Positions 1 through 9,575 of a stretch of 64,000 bases of DNA are shown here, in pieces; position 1 is the stretch's first letter, and every line of letters starts with the position of its first letter. Source of the DNA: Klebsiella huaxiensis (GTDB lineage Bacteria; Pseudomonadota; Gammaproteobacteria; Enterobacterales; Enterobacteriaceae); assembly GCF_003261575.2 (NCBI RefSeq), contig NZ_CP036175.1, positions 310,001 to 374,000 of the forward strand. Reading direction: 5' to 3'. The notes below the pieces were generated by a model. That model worked only from the letters and a program-made list of their open reading frames with translations, made no database searches and was not told the DNA's origin. A program made the position numbers and the translations under genes.

Positions 1-1
1 A

Positions 2-2812
2 GTGAAAAGCATGCCGGTCAGTAAGGCCAGCGTGCAGGCATTACAGCGGTTTCTGATGCAGTTCCCTACCGGTTCCGCCTCGGCGAATGCTCGGGTGCTG
101 CTCGACCAACAGCAGACGCAGCTTAAAGATCCGACGTTCCGCGATCGTGCTGAAGGTCTGGCGGCGGTGAAAGCTGGAAAAGGTTCGGTGGCCGTCGCCG
201 ATTTGCAGCAAGCCGTGCGGGCGGATGCCAAAGACAGCGATGCGGTTGGCGCGTTAGGGCAGGCGTACTCCCAGCGCGGCGATCGGGCGCGGGCGGTTGC
301 TCAGTTGAGTAAAGCCATCAAAATGGACCCGGATAGCCCGAGCCGCGACAAATGGGACAGCCTGCTCAAGACCAACCGCTACTGGCTGCTGATCAAGCAG
401 GGCGACAATGCGCTGAAAAACGGCCAGTTGGCGCAGGCGCAAAATTATTACGCTCAGGCGCAGCGAGTAGACAATACCGACAGCTATGCGGTACTGGGGT
501 TGGGAGACGTGGCGGCGGCGCGTAAAGAAAACGCGTCGGCGGAGCGTTACTACCAGCGCGCGCTGCGTATGGATCGCGGCAATAGCCTGGCGGTGCGCGG
601 GCTGGCGAACCTGTATCGCGCCGAATCGCCGGAAAAAGCCAGCGCCTACATTGCCAGCCTGTCGCCGGGCCAGAGGCGCAGCATTGACGATATTGAGCGC
701 AGCCTGACTAACGATCGGCTGGAGAAACAGGCCGAATTGCTGGAGAGCCAGGGCAACTGGGCGCAGGCAGCGGAAGTACAGCGCCGAAGGTTGGCGCTGG
801 ATCCGGATAGCGTATGGATTACCTACCGCCTGTCGCGGGATCTGGTCAGCGCGGGCAGCCGCAGCGAAGCCGATGCCCTGATGCGTGCGATGGTCAACCG
901 CAAGCCCGGTGATGCCGACCGGATTTATGCTTATGGCCTCTACCTATCCGGTAACGATCAGGATGAGATGGCGCTGGCGCAGATTAACGCCCTATCGCGC
1001 GGGCAGTGGACGGACAATATTCGCGAGCTGGACGCGCGTTTGCAAAGCGACAAGGTTGTGCGTCAGGCGAACCAGTTGCGCGATGGCGGCCAGGAAGCGC
1101 AGGCCATTGCGCTGATCAAACAGCAGCCGACATCGGTGCGCTACGAGCTAACCCTTGCGGACTGGGCGCAGCAGCGCGGCGACAGCCGGACGGCGATAGC
1201 GGAATATCAGCAGGTCCTCGGGCAAGAGCCGAGTAACGGCGATGCGCGTCTGGGCCTTGCGGAAGTCTATCTTGCCGATGGCGATAAAAATGCCGCTCGG
1301 GCCCAGGTGGCGCAGCTCAAGGGCGAGGATGTCGACTCCATCAATATGCAGCGACGCATTGCTCTGACACAGGCGGGTCTCGGCGATAGCGTTCAGGCGC
1401 AGCAAACTTTCGCCCGTATTGTTCCGCAGGCGAAAGCCCAGCCGCCGTCGATGGAAAGCGCGCTGGTGCTACGCGATGCCGCGCGCTTCCTGGCGCAAAA
1501 CGGTGAGCCGCAGCAGGCGCTGGAGGGTTACAAAGATGCGATGGTGGCCTCCGGCGTGACCCGAGTGCGCCCGCAGGATAACGACACCTTCACGCGCCTG
1601 ACGCGTAACGATAGCCGTGATGACTGGCTGAAGCGCGGGGTGCGTAGCGATGCAGCCGATCTGTATCGTCAGCAGGATCTGAACGTCACCCTTGAACATG
1701 ATTATTGGGGATCCAGCGGCACCGGCGGCTATTCCGATCTGAAAGCGCACACCACGATGCTGCACGTGGACGCGCCGCTGGCCGACGGACGGATGTTCTT
1801 GCGTACCGACCTCGTCAATATGGATGCCGGTAGTTTTTCTACGGATAGCGACGGCAGCTACTCGCCGAGCTGGGGGACCTGTGGTGAAATCGCCTGTACT
1901 GGCGGTAGCAAACACCAAAGCGACAGCGGCGCCAGCGTCGCGGTGGGCTGGAAGAACGATACCTGGAGCGGTGATATCGGCACCACGCCGATGGGCTTTA
2001 ACGTCGTCGATGTGGTGGGTGGCCTGAGCTACAGCAGCGATGTTGGTCCGCTGGGCTATACCGTAAACGTCCACCGTCGGCCCATTTCCAGCTCGTTGCT
2101 GGCCTTTGGTGGGCAGAAGGATAACGGTAATGATGGTCATACCGGTAAGACCTGGGGCGGTGTACGTGCCGACGGCGGCGGTCTCAGCCTGAGCTACGAT
2201 AAAGGCGAAGCCAACGGGGTCTGGTCATCGCTGGGCGTTGACCAACTGACGGGGAAAAACGTCGCCGACAACTGGCGTGTGCGCTGGATGACTGGCTACT
2301 ACTACAAAGTTATTAATGAAGATAACCGCCGGGTCACCGTCGGCCTGAACAATATGCTCTGGCACTACGATAAGGACCTCAGCGGCTATACCCTCGGTCA
2401 GGGCGGTTATTACAGCCCACAGGAATATGTCTCCTTCGCCGTGCCGGTGACCTGGCGTCAACGGACCGAGAACTGGTCCTGGGAGCTGGGCGGTTCCGTT
2501 TCCTGGTCCCATTCGCGGACCAAAACAGAAGCTCGCTATCCGCTGCTGAATTTGATTCCCTCACAGTATCGCAACGCAGCCAGCCAACTGACGGAAGAAG
2601 GCAGCAGTAGTTCGGGCGTCGGTTATACCGCCCGGGCGCTGGTTGAGCGGCGGGTGACCGGCAACTGGTTTGTTGGGGCGGCGGTGGATATTCAGCAGGC
2701 GAAGGATTACACACCAAGCCATGCGTTGCTTTATGTTCGCTACTCGGCTTCCGGTTGGCAGGGCGATATGGATATCCCGCCGCAGCCGCTGGTCCCTTAC
2801 GCCGACTGGTAG
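2..2812 (+). CDS. bcsC: Cellulose synthase outer-membrane subunit BcsC, 5' end cut by window edge
   Basis: Exports the growing cellulose chain across the periplasm and outer membrane, downstream of BcsA/BcsB. The visible 936 residues begin inside the tetratricopeptide-repeat part: repeated helical pairs such as GALGQAYSQRGDRARAV and VLGLGDVAAARKENASAERY run to about residue 530. The remaining 400 residues are rich in alternating hydrophobic strands and glycine, fitting the C-terminal 16-strand beta-barrel; the protein ends in an aromatic residue, as outer-membrane barrels usually do. E. coli BcsC has about 1157 residues, so roughly 220 N-terminal residues including the signal peptide lie before the window. 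The first in-frame GTG is internal and is not the real start. No frameshift is seen. Last gene of the bcs operon, followed by a REP pair and hmsP on the same strand. Confidence 0.95.
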   Translation: MKSMPVSKASVQALQRFLMQFPTGSASANARVLLDQQQTQLKDPTFRDRAEGLAAVKAGKGSVAVADLQQAVRADAKDSDAVGALGQAYSQRGDRARAVAQLSKAIKMDPDSPSRDKWDSLLKTNRYWLLIKQGDNALKNGQLAQAQNYYAQAQRVDNTDSYAVLGLGDVAAARKENASAERYYQRALRMDRGNSLAVRGLANLYRAESPEKASAYIASLSPGQRRSIDDIERSLTNDRLEKQAELLESQGNWAQAAEVQRRRLALDPDSVWITYRLSRDLVSAGSRSEADALMRAMVNRKPGDADRIYAYGLYLSGNDQDEMALAQINALSRGQWTDNIRELDARLQSDKVVRQANQLRDGGQEAQAIALIKQQPTSVRYELTLADWAQQRGDSRTAIAEYQQVLGQEPSNGDARLGLAEVYLADGDKNAARAQVAQLKGEDVDSINMQRRIALTQAGLGDSVQAQQTFARIVPQAKAQPPSMESALVLRDAARFLAQNGEPQQALEGYKDAMVASGVTRVRPQDNDTFTRLTRNDSRDDWLKRGVRSDAADLYRQQDLNVTLEHDYWGSSGTGGYSDLKAHTTMLHVDAPLADGRMFLRTDLVNMDAGSFSTDSDGSYSPSWGTCGEIACTGGSKHQSDSGASVAVGWKNDTWSGDIGTTPMGFNVVDVVGGLSYSSDVGPLGYTVNVHRRPISSSLLAFGGQKDNGNDGHTGKTWGGVRADGGGLSLSYDKGEANGVWSSLGVDQLTGKNVADNWRVRWMTGYYYKVINEDNRRVTVGLNNMLWHYDKDLSGYTLGQGGYYSPQEYVSFAVPVTWRQRTENWSWELGGSVSWSHSRTKTEARYPLLNLIPSQYRNAASQLTEEGSSSSGVGYTARALVERRVTGNWFVGAAVDIQQAKDYTPSHALLYVRYSASGWQGDMDIPPQPLVPYADW

Positions 2813-2903
2813 CAGATTAGCCTGAATTACGTGACTGGGCGTCACTCCACGACGCTCTTCGCGTATACTCGTCACACTTCGCCCGCCTTTGGCAATATCG
2901 CTC

Positions 2904-2990
2904 GTTTTTCCCGGAGGCGCTGTGCTGACCGGGCTACGGGTCCGTGCGGTTTTGGGTTTAGGCGCATCGCGCCGCCTCCGGGAAGGCATC
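2904..2990. repeat. REP/BIME element between bcsC and hmsP
   Basis: Two oppositely oriented REP-type palindromic units: TTTTTCCCGGAGGCGCTG with a GACCGGGCTACGG half, then GCATCGCGCCGCCTCCGGGA. This occupies most of the 300-bp gene-free stretch 2813–3112; the remainder holds the hmsP leader. Such extragenic elements usually form mRNA-stabilising or gyrase-binding structures. Confidence 0.75.
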
Positions 2991-3112
2991 CCAGGACATC
3001 GCTGAACACCTTGCGGGCGCGAGCGAATGATTTGAGTATATAATCAGCCTGAAAACGACCGGCGTGGAGGGATCGACGTCGGGCAATCGTTCAGTATTAG
3101 TGGAGAACCCCG

Positions 3113-5119
3113 TTGCGCGTCAGCCGTTCACTTACAATTAAACAGATGGCGATGGTCGCGAGCGTGTCCATGGCGTTTGTATTGGTCTTCTGTTCTATTT
3201 TGCTGTTCCACTTTGTGCAGCAGAGTCGCTTTACCACGGCCACGCAATTAGAAAGTATCGCGCGTTCCGTTCGCGAACCGCTGTCAGCGGCTATCCTGAA
3301 AGCCGATATTCCTGACGCGGAAGCCATTCTGAGCCGTATTCAGCCTGCTGGCATCGTCAGCCGGGCGGATGTGGTATTACCGAATCAATTCCAGGCGCTG
3401 CGGATGCGGTTTATTCCCGAGCGCCCGGTACCGGTGATGATCACCCGTATGTTTGAGCTGCCGGTGCAGATTTCATTACCAATCTATTCCCTTGAACGGC
3501 CTGCTAACCCGCAGCCGTTGGCCTATCTGGTGCTCCAGGCCGACTCATATCGTATGTATAAGTTCGTGATGAGTACCCTGTCGACGTTAGTAACTGCTTA
3601 CTTACTTCTGGTGCTGATTCTGACAGTGGCAATCACCTGGTGCATCAACCGCCTGATAGTACGGCCTCTGCGCAAAGTTGCCCGCGAGCTGAACGATGTT
3701 CCGCAGCAGGAGCGTCTGGGTCACCAGCTTACGCTGCCGCGCCTGCATCATGACGATGAGATAGGCATGCTGGTGCGCAGCTACAACCGTAACCAGCAGA
3801 CCCTGCTGCGGCTGCACGATGAACTCTCTTTACAGTCGACCCGCTTTCCGGTCTCCGACCTGCCCAATAAAGCCTTTTTGATGGCGATGCTGGAGCAGAC
3901 CGTTACTCGTCCGCATGCTTCGGCGCTGCTGATTATCGCTTGTGAAACCCTGCAGGATACCGCTGGTGTGCTGAAAGAGACGCAGCGTGAAATGCTGCTG
4001 CTGACCTTGGTTGAAAAGCTGCGGGCGATCATTCCTGCGCAGATGGTGCTGGCTCAGGTCAGCGGTTATGACTTCGCAATTCTGGCCAACGGCATTACCG
4101 AACCCTGGCAGGCTGTGACGTTAAGTAAGCAAGTACTTACTGTCGTAAATGAGCGTTTGCCGCTGCATGGTATTCAGCTGCGGCCCTGCGCCAGCATCGG
4201 TATTGCGATGTTTAATGGCGAGCTCAACGCCGAACAGCTCTATCGCCGGGCGTTTTCCGCCGCGGTGACCGCGCGGCGTAAAGGGAAAAACCAGATTGAG
4301 TTCTTCGATCCAGATCAAATGGAAAAAGCGCAGCGTCGATTAATGGAGGAGCACGATATTCTGACGGCGCTGGATAACCAACAGTTTGCTACCTGGTTGC
4401 AACCGCAGGTGGATACCGCCAGCGGCGAGGTGTGCGGTGCAGAAGTGCTGCTGCGTCAGCGTCAGGCGGACGGCAGTTGGTCGCTGCCGGGGGATCTGAT
4501 TGAGCGTATAGAAGCCTGTGGGCTGATGGTTCCGGTCGGTTACTGGGTAATGGAAGAGGCCTGTCGGCAGCTTGCCGCCTGGCAAAATCAGGGGATCATG
4601 CTGCCGCTGTCGGTCAACGTGTCGTTGCTACAGTTACTGCACCACGATCGCGGCGCGGAGATGCTGGCGCTGCTCTCGCGCTACCGTATCGCGCCGGGAA
4701 CGCTGGTGCTGGAGGTGACCGAGAGTCGCCGGATAGACGATCCGCAGGCGATAATCTCCCTGTTACGCCCACTGCGTGAAGCCGGTGTGCGGATTGCATT
4801 GGATGATTTTGGTATGGGCTACGCGGGCCTGCGGCAGCTGCAGCATATCAAAGCGCTGCCGGTGGACATTCTGAAAATCGATAAAGTCTTTATCGATATG
4901 TTACCGGACGATATCAGCATGGTTCCGGCGATTATCCAGCTGGCGCGCGGTCTGAATCTGCGCATTGTCGCGGAAGGGGTCGAAAACCAGGCGCAGTATG
5001 CGTGGTTGCAAGAGGCGGGCGTCGAGGCGGTTCAAGGGTATCTATTTGGCTGCGCCATGCCGCCAGACGCTTTTATGGCACGGTTTTTAAAGAGCGATGC
5101 TGAGGATGCAAATTTGTAA
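3113..5119 (+). CDS. pdeK: Membrane c-di-GMP phosphodiesterase, HmsP/YhjK (PdeK) family
   Basis: Probably breaks down cyclic di-GMP near the cellulose machinery, opposing BcsA activation. Order: N-terminal membrane helix (about 10–32), periplasmic region, second helix (about 150–175), HAMP linker, degenerate GGDEF domain with SGYDF at the signature position, and EAL domain from about residue 415. EAL residues look intact: AEVLLR near 443, DDFGMGYAG near 564, KIDKVFI, and EGVE near 621. The start is TTG at 3113; GTGGAG lies 8 bases upstream and the protein then begins MRVSRSLTIKQMAM as in E. coli YhjK. At 668 residues it is slightly longer than E. coli YhjK (about 650). The GGDEF half should be regulatory, not a cyclase. 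Confidence 0.92.
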   Translation: MRVSRSLTIKQMAMVASVSMAFVLVFCSILLFHFVQQSRFTTATQLESIARSVREPLSAAILKADIPDAEAILSRIQPAGIVSRADVVLPNQFQALRMRFIPERPVPVMITRMFELPVQISLPIYSLERPANPQPLAYLVLQADSYRMYKFVMSTLSTLVTAYLLLVLILTVAITWCINRLIVRPLRKVARELNDVPQQERLGHQLTLPRLHHDDEIGMLVRSYNRNQQTLLRLHDELSLQSTRFPVSDLPNKAFLMAMLEQTVTRPHASALLIIACETLQDTAGVLKETQREMLLLTLVEKLRAIIPAQMVLAQVSGYDFAILANGITEPWQAVTLSKQVLTVVNERLPLHGIQLRPCASIGIAMFNGELNAEQLYRRAFSAAVTARRKGKNQIEFFDPDQMEKAQRRLMEEHDILTALDNQQFATWLQPQVDTASGEVCGAEVLLRQRQADGSWSLPGDLIERIEACGLMVPVGYWVMEEACRQLAAWQNQGIMLPLSVNVSLLQLLHHDRGAEMLALLSRYRIAPGTLVLEVTESRRIDDPQAIISLLRPLREAGVRIALDDFGMGYAGLRQLQHIKALPVDILKIDKVFIDMLPDDISMVPAIIQLARGLNLRIVAEGVENQAQYAWLQEAGVEAVQGYLFGCAMPPDAFMARFLKSDAEDANL

Positions 5120-5221
5120 CGATATTGTTAGCTTGTACGAGTCAGCTCTAAAAAATTAACAATTCCGTTGCAATTTAACTCCTCGTTATTTCTGAAATGT
5201 TTCTTGGGTGTTATTTTTAAG

Positions 5222-5258
5222 CCACAGACGCGATATCCACTCTTTGTCTGTGGTTTTT
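5222..5258 (+). terminator. Terminator-like hairpin in the dctA leader
   Basis: CCACAGAC (5222–5229) pairs perfectly with GTCTGTGG (5246–5253) around a 16-base loop and is followed by five T. It ends only 14 bases before the dctA ATG, so a dctA transcript starting upstream must read through it. It could end hmsP readthrough, act as an attenuator, or simply structure the leader. Confidence 0.55.
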
Positions 5259-5272
5259 CCCAAAGGACACCT

Positions 5273-6559
5273 ATGAAAATCTCTTTCTTTAAAAGCCTTT
5301 ATGTCCAGGTTTTATCGGCCATCGCGATCGGTATTCTGCTGGGCCACTTCTACCCGGAACTGGGCGCGCAGATGAAACCCCTCGGCGATGCCTTCGTTAA
5401 ACTGATTAAAATGATTATTGCACCGGTTATCTTCTGTACAGTCGTGACAGGGATTGCCGGGATGGAAAGTATGAAGGCGGTTGGCCGCACCGGGGCGGTT
5501 GCGCTGCTCTATTTTGAAATTGTTAGCACCATCGCGTTGATTATCGGCCTGATTATTGTCAACGTGGTGCAACCTGGCGCGGGAATGAACGTGGACCCGG
5601 CGACCCTCGACGCGAAGGCCGTGGCGGTTTACGCCGAACAGGCGAAAGATCAGGGTATCGTGGCGTTTTTGCTCGATATTATCCCCGGCAGCGTGATCGG
5701 CGCTTTTGCTAGCGGCAACATTCTGCAGGTGCTGATGTTTGCGGTGCTGTTTGGTTTCGCACTGCACCGACTGGGCAGCAAAGGCCAGCTGATTTTCAAC
5801 GTTATCGAAAGCTTCTCGCAGGTCATCTTCGGCATCATCAACATGATTATGCGCCTGGCGCCAATCGGTGCTTTCGGGGCAATGGCCTTTACCATCGGTA
5901 AATATGGCGTTGGGACGCTGGTGCAGCTTGGTCAGCTGATCGTCTGCTTCTACATCACCTGTATCCTGTTTGTGGTGGTGGTACTGGGGTCGATCGCTAA
6001 AGCCACCGGCTTTAGCATCTTTAAATTTATCCGCTATATTCGTGAAGAACTGCTGATTGTGCTGGGAACCTCTTCATCTGAGTCAGCGCTGCCGCGCATG
6101 CTCGATAAGATGGAAAAACTCGGCTGCCGTAAGTCGGTGGTGGGGTTGGTTATTCCAACGGGTTACTCATTTAACCTCGATGGCACCTCAATCTATCTGA
6201 CGATGGCGGCAGTGTTTATCGCTCAGGCAACCAACAGCCACATGGATATTTTCCATCAGATAACCCTGCTGGTGGTGCTGCTGCTCTCATCGAAAGGCGC
6301 TGCGGGCGTAACGGGCAGCGGATTTATCGTCCTCGCGGCGACCATTTCCGCCGTCGGCCATTTGCCAGTAGCCGGTCTGGCGTTAATCCTCGGTATCGAC
6401 CGCTTTATGTCCGAGGCGCGTGCGCTGACTAACCTGGTGGGTAACGGCGTGGCAACTATCGTGGTCGCGAAATGGGTAAAAGAGCTGGACTCCAAACAGC
6501 TGGATGATGTCCTGAATAACCGTACTCCAGCGAGCAAATCGCACGAATTATCCTCATAA
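5273..6559 (+). CDS. dctA: Aerobic C4-dicarboxylate:cation symporter DctA
   Basis: Inner-membrane DAACS-family carrier taking up succinate, fumarate, malate and aspartate; in E. coli it also partners the DcuS sensor. The start at 5273 follows AAAGGA with a 7-base gap and gives 428 residues, the same length as E. coli DctA. An upstream in-frame ATG at 5168 would run through the leader hairpin and is rejected. Family marks are visible: the serine-rich re-entrant loop SSSESALPRM near residue 270, the SFNLDGTSIYLT substrate/cation segment, and SSKGAAGVTGSGF. Multiple hydrophobic segments run throughout. Confidence 0.95.
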   Translation: MKISFFKSLYVQVLSAIAIGILLGHFYPELGAQMKPLGDAFVKLIKMIIAPVIFCTVVTGIAGMESMKAVGRTGAVALLYFEIVSTIALIIGLIIVNVVQPGAGMNVDPATLDAKAVAVYAEQAKDQGIVAFLLDIIPGSVIGAFASGNILQVLMFAVLFGFALHRLGSKGQLIFNVIESFSQVIFGIINMIMRLAPIGAFGAMAFTIGKYGVGTLVQLGQLIVCFYITCILFVVVVLGSIAKATGFSIFKFIRYIREELLIVLGTSSSESALPRMLDKMEKLGCRKSVVGLVIPTGYSFNLDGTSIYLTMAAVFIAQATNSHMDIFHQITLLVVLLLSSKGAAGVTGSGFIVLAATISAVGHLPVAGLALILGIDRFMSEARALTNLVGNGVATIVVAKWVKELDSKQLDDVLNNRTPASKSHELSS

Positions 6560-6614
6560 ATCCACCTGTTAGGCCCGTTGTCCCTTGCTGGACTCCGGGC
6601 TCCTGCGCATAATT

Positions 6615-6658
6615 AGGGGTCGCTGCCGCTTGCACGGTGGTGACCCTTATGATTTTTT
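6615..6658 (+). terminator. Probable terminator after dctA
   Basis: AGGGGTC (6615–6621) pairs with GACCCTT (6642–6648), one G·T pair included, with a partly paired interior, followed by TTTTTT at 6653–6658. A second imperfect hairpin of GGCCCG/CGGGCTC type lies just before it. Confidence 0.45.
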
Positions 6659-6780
6659 AACGTCTACATGCGACATTTTCATCTCCGCGTGGTCTAAACG
6701 ACGTACTTAACTCACCACATTTTTTCGGCGGCCCGCCTGTGGGCTGCTGTTGTAACCAGGATTGTTCATCAGGGGTTCAC

Positions 6781-8280
6781 ATGCAGGGCACAAAAATTCG
6801 ACTCTTAACCGGTGGTTTGCTGATGATAGCGGCGGTCGGTTATGTGCAGGCAGAAGCGCTCCAGCCGGACCCGGCCTGGCAACAGGGGACACTTGCGAAT
6901 GGGTTTCAGTGGCAGGTTTTAGCCACCCCGCAGCGTCCCAGCGATCGTATCGAAGTTCGCCTGTCCGTGAATATTGGCTCGCTGAGCGAAAGCACTCAGC
7001 AGAGCGGCTTTAGCCACTTTATCCCGCGTCTTGCACTGACGCAAAGCGGTAGCCTCCCGACCATGCAGGCGCGTTCTTTGTGGCAGCAGAGTATTGACCC
7101 TAAGCGTCCTCTGCCGCCCGCCATCGTTTCTTATGACTACAGTTTGTTTAATCTGAGCTTACCGAATAACCGCAATGATCTGCTGAAAGAAGCGCTGAGC
7201 TGGCTGGCGAACGCCAGCGGTAAAATGTCGATCACCCCAGAAACGGTCAACCACGCGCTACAAGGTGAAGACATGGTGGTGACCTGGCCTGCTGATACCA
7301 AAGAAGGCTGGTGGCGCTATCGGCTGAAAGGCTCAACGATGTTGGGGCACGATCCAGCGGCACCGTTGAAACAACCGGTTGATATCGCTCAGCTCAAAGA
7401 TTTCTATCAAAAATGGTATACCCCGGACGCCATGACCCTGATTGTGGTCGGAAACGTGGACAGCCGCAGCGTCGCGGAACAGATCAACAAAACCTTTGGC
7501 GGCCTGAAGGGCAAGCGCGAAACGCCAGCAGCGGTTCCGACGTTATCCCCGCTGCCGACAACGCCGGTCAGCATTATGACCGATGCGGTGCGCCAGGATA
7601 AGCTGTCGCTGATGTGGGATACGCCGTGGCAGCCTATTCGTGAATCGGCAGCGCTCCAGCGTTATTGGCGCGATGATCTTGCGCGTGAAGCGCTGTTCTG
7701 GCATGTGCAGCAGAATCTGAGCAAGAGTAATATCAAGGATATCGGCCTGGGCTTTGATTGTCGTGTGCTCTACCAACGTGCGCAGTGTGCGATCAATATC
7801 GAATCGCCGGGTGAGCGCCTGAACGCCAACTTGACGACCGTGGCACGTGAGCTGGCGAAAGTGCGCGATAACGGCCTGCCGCAGGATGAGTTTGATGCTC
7901 TGATTGCGCAGAAGAACCTTGAGCTGCAGAAGCTGTTTGCCACCTATGCGCGTACTGATACGTATATCCTGATTAGCCAGCGGATGCGTTCGTTGCAAAA
8001 CCAGGTGGTGGATATTGCTCCCGAGCAGTATCAGAAGCTGCGCCAGGAGTTTCTTAACTCGCTGACGGTCGATATGCTCAATCAATATCTGCGTCAGCAA
8101 CTGTCGCAGGATATGGCGTTGGTATTGCAGCAGCCGCAGGGCGAGCCGGAGTACAACATGAAAGATCTGCAGGCGACCTGGGAAAAACTGATGATGCCTG
8201 CGCCAACGGCGGCGACCAGCAGCGCCAGCGATGTTGTGGAAGGGCGTAACGAAGTCACTGATATTCCGCCAGGACAGTAA
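6781..8280 (+). CDS. yhjJ: Periplasmic M16-family protein YhjJ, protease motif lost
   Basis: Homologue of E. coli YhjJ (498 residues); here 499 from the ATG at 6781, preceded by GGGG-type ribosome binding sequence. The first 24 residues form a signal peptide (MQGTKIRLLTGG..., cleavage near VQA). The insulinase/M16 fold is recognisable from GHDPAAPLKQPVD and KWYTPDAMTLIVVGN. The zinc-protease signature HxxEH is replaced by HFIPR near residue 78, so it lacks the usual catalytic residues; the same change is present in E. coli YhjJ. It may be a structural or scaffold relative of PqqL/PtrA-type proteases. Physiological role not established. Confidence 0.9.
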   Translation: MQGTKIRLLTGGLLMIAAVGYVQAEALQPDPAWQQGTLANGFQWQVLATPQRPSDRIEVRLSVNIGSLSESTQQSGFSHFIPRLALTQSGSLPTMQARSLWQQSIDPKRPLPPAIVSYDYSLFNLSLPNNRNDLLKEALSWLANASGKMSITPETVNHALQGEDMVVTWPADTKEGWWRYRLKGSTMLGHDPAAPLKQPVDIAQLKDFYQKWYTPDAMTLIVVGNVDSRSVAEQINKTFGGLKGKRETPAAVPTLSPLPTTPVSIMTDAVRQDKLSLMWDTPWQPIRESAALQRYWRDDLAREALFWHVQQNLSKSNIKDIGLGFDCRVLYQRAQCAINIESPGERLNANLTTVARELAKVRDNGLPQDEFDALIAQKNLELQKLFATYARTDTYILISQRMRSLQNQVVDIAPEQYQKLRQEFLNSLTVDMLNQYLRQQLSQDMALVLQQPQGEPEYNMKDLQATWEKLMMPAPTAATSSASDVVEGRNEVTDIPPGQ

Positions 8281-8286
8281 AGAAAA

Positions 8287-8309
8287 ACCGGATAGCAATG
8301 CTATCCGGT
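8287..8309 (-). terminator. Rho-independent terminator for kdgK
   Basis: ACCGGATAGC and GCTATCCGGT form a perfect 10-bp stem with a 3-base loop. On the minus strand it is followed by TTTTTCTTT, so it terminates leftward transcription from kdgK; there is no T tract in the plus direction. Confidence 0.85.
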
Positions 8310-8348
8310 AAGCTAATGGCAAATCTGTTTTGGGTATTGCGCCGGGGG

Positions 8349-8440
8349 TTTTTCCCCGGAGGCGATGCTGCGCATCTATCCGGGCTACCCGTCAGCAGTG
8401 AACCTGTAGCCCGGTCAGCGCAGCGCCACCGGGAGGCAGC
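8349..8440. repeat. REP/BIME pair in the yhjJ–kdgK gap
   Basis: Two inverted REP-like units, TTTTTCCCCGGAGGCGATGC and GTAGCCCGGTCAGCGCAGCG, lie between the convergent genes. Confidence 0.7.
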
Positions 8441-8450
8441 GACGCTACGG

Positions 8451-9380
8451 TTACTGCGGCATTGCCTCGCGAGGGATAACCGCGCCGCGATACTGAATCA
8501 CCGTGCTGGCGGTCAGGTGTCCGCGTTTCGCCGCAGACTCTGCATCGCCGCCGGTCAGGCGCACGGCCAGATAGCCCGCACTGAATGAATCGCCAGCAGC
8601 GGTCGTATCAACCACTTTCTCTTTCGACAGCTTCACGGCCGGGATTTCCAGCTGCGGCTGTCCGACAACCGACACCAGGCAGGAATCTGCGCCGCGCTTG
8701 ACCACCACCTCTTCAACGCCTGCGGCGTGAGTGCGGGCAATCACTTCTTCAACCGGCTTTTCTCCCCACAGCGCATCTTCGTCGTCGAGGGTCAGGAACG
8801 CGATATCAGTACAGGTCAGCATCTGCTGGTAAACCTGCTGCGTCTCTTCTTTGCTGCTCCACAAGCGCGGGCGATAGTTATTATCAAAAATCACCTTGCC
8901 GCCGTTTGCGCGGCATTCGCGCAGCAGTGTTAGCAGCTTCTCGCGGCTGGTCGGGCTAAGGATAGCCAGGCTGATACCGCTAAGGTAAAGGTAATCAAAC
9001 GTCGCCAACTCTTCGCAGATAGCCGCAGACTGTTCGCTCTCCAGCCAAAATTTCGCTGCTGCTTCGTTACGCCAGTAGTAAAAGGTGCGCTCGCCGGTGT
9101 CGTCGGTTTCGATGTAATACAGGCCCGGCAAACGGTCAGCCATACGCTGTATCAGGTCCGTCTGGACATTTTCACCTTGCCAGGACTCCAGCATCTGTTG
9201 GCTAAAAGTATCCGTCCCCAGCGCGGTGACGTAATGTACACCCAGCACGCTGGCGTCAGTCTGACGGGCAATATAGACGGAGGTATTTAAGGTATCGCCG
9301 CCAAAGCCACGGTTTACTGCCGCGTCTTTCTCTGACAGCTCAATCATGCATTCGCCGATGACGGCAATTTTCTTAGACAT
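8451..9380 (-). CDS. kdgK: 2-Dehydro-3-deoxygluconokinase
   Basis: Phosphorylates KDG with ATP to KDPG in hexuronate and pectin-fragment breakdown, feeding the Entner–Doudoroff aldolase Eda. The 309-residue length equals E. coli KdgK. PfkB/ribokinase features are visible: an N-terminal MIELSE and GGDTLNTSVY substrate segment, and the C-terminal DTTAAGDSFSAGYLA motif holding the anion hole and catalytic Asp. Single-gene unit, divergent from yhjG, with a KdgR-like operator in the shared promoter region and a strong terminator downstream. Confidence 0.96.
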   Translation of the reverse strand: MSKKIAVIGECMIELSEKDAAVNRGFGGDTLNTSVYIARQTDASVLGVHYVTALGTDTFSQQMLESWQGENVQTDLIQRMADRLPGLYYIETDDTGERTFYYWRNEAAAKFWLESEQSAAICEELATFDYLYLSGISLAILSPTSREKLLTLLRECRANGGKVIFDNNYRPRLWSSKEETQQVYQQMLTCTDIAFLTLDDEDALWGEKPVEEVIARTHAAGVEEVVVKRGADSCLVSVVGQPQLEIPAVKLSKEKVVDTTAAGDSFSAGYLAVRLTGGDAESAAKRGHLTASTVIQYRGAVIPREAMPQ

Positions 9381-9447
9381 AGTGAGGACCTGAAATTAAA
9401 TCAATATTAACCCTAGTGTGCGCTGGGCCGCTTTTATGGTCAATGAT

Positions 9448-9466
9448 ATTAAAACAACGTTCCATT
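9448..9466. promoter_or_regulatory. KdgR-type operator upstream of kdgK
   Basis: ATTAAAACAACGTTCCATT matches the enterobacterial KdgR palindrome (AATGAAACAnTGTTTCATT) at 14 of 18 defined positions. It lies 68 bp from the kdgK start in the kdgK–yhjG divergent region. Known E. coli biology is that KdgR represses kdgK; binding here is inferred. Confidence 0.6.
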
Positions 9467-9575
9467 ATTTTTTTGACATAACTCGGATTATGTGACGAAA
9501 ACCTCATTCGGCGGAGCACCTGGCGTTTCTCAACTATATTCAGGACTGACATGTTGCAAAAGGAGTGCAAAGGGG

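Noticed and set aside
1469..2140. 223-residue minus-strand ORF within bcsC
   Set aside because: Antisense to a clearly coding frame with recognisable TPR and barrel sequence; composition is a shadow of the G+C-rich plus strand and it has no ribosome site.
7543..8322. 259-residue minus-strand ORF opposite yhjJ
   Set aside because: Leucine/arginine-rich shadow of yhjJ; its start lies in the kdgK terminator hairpin.
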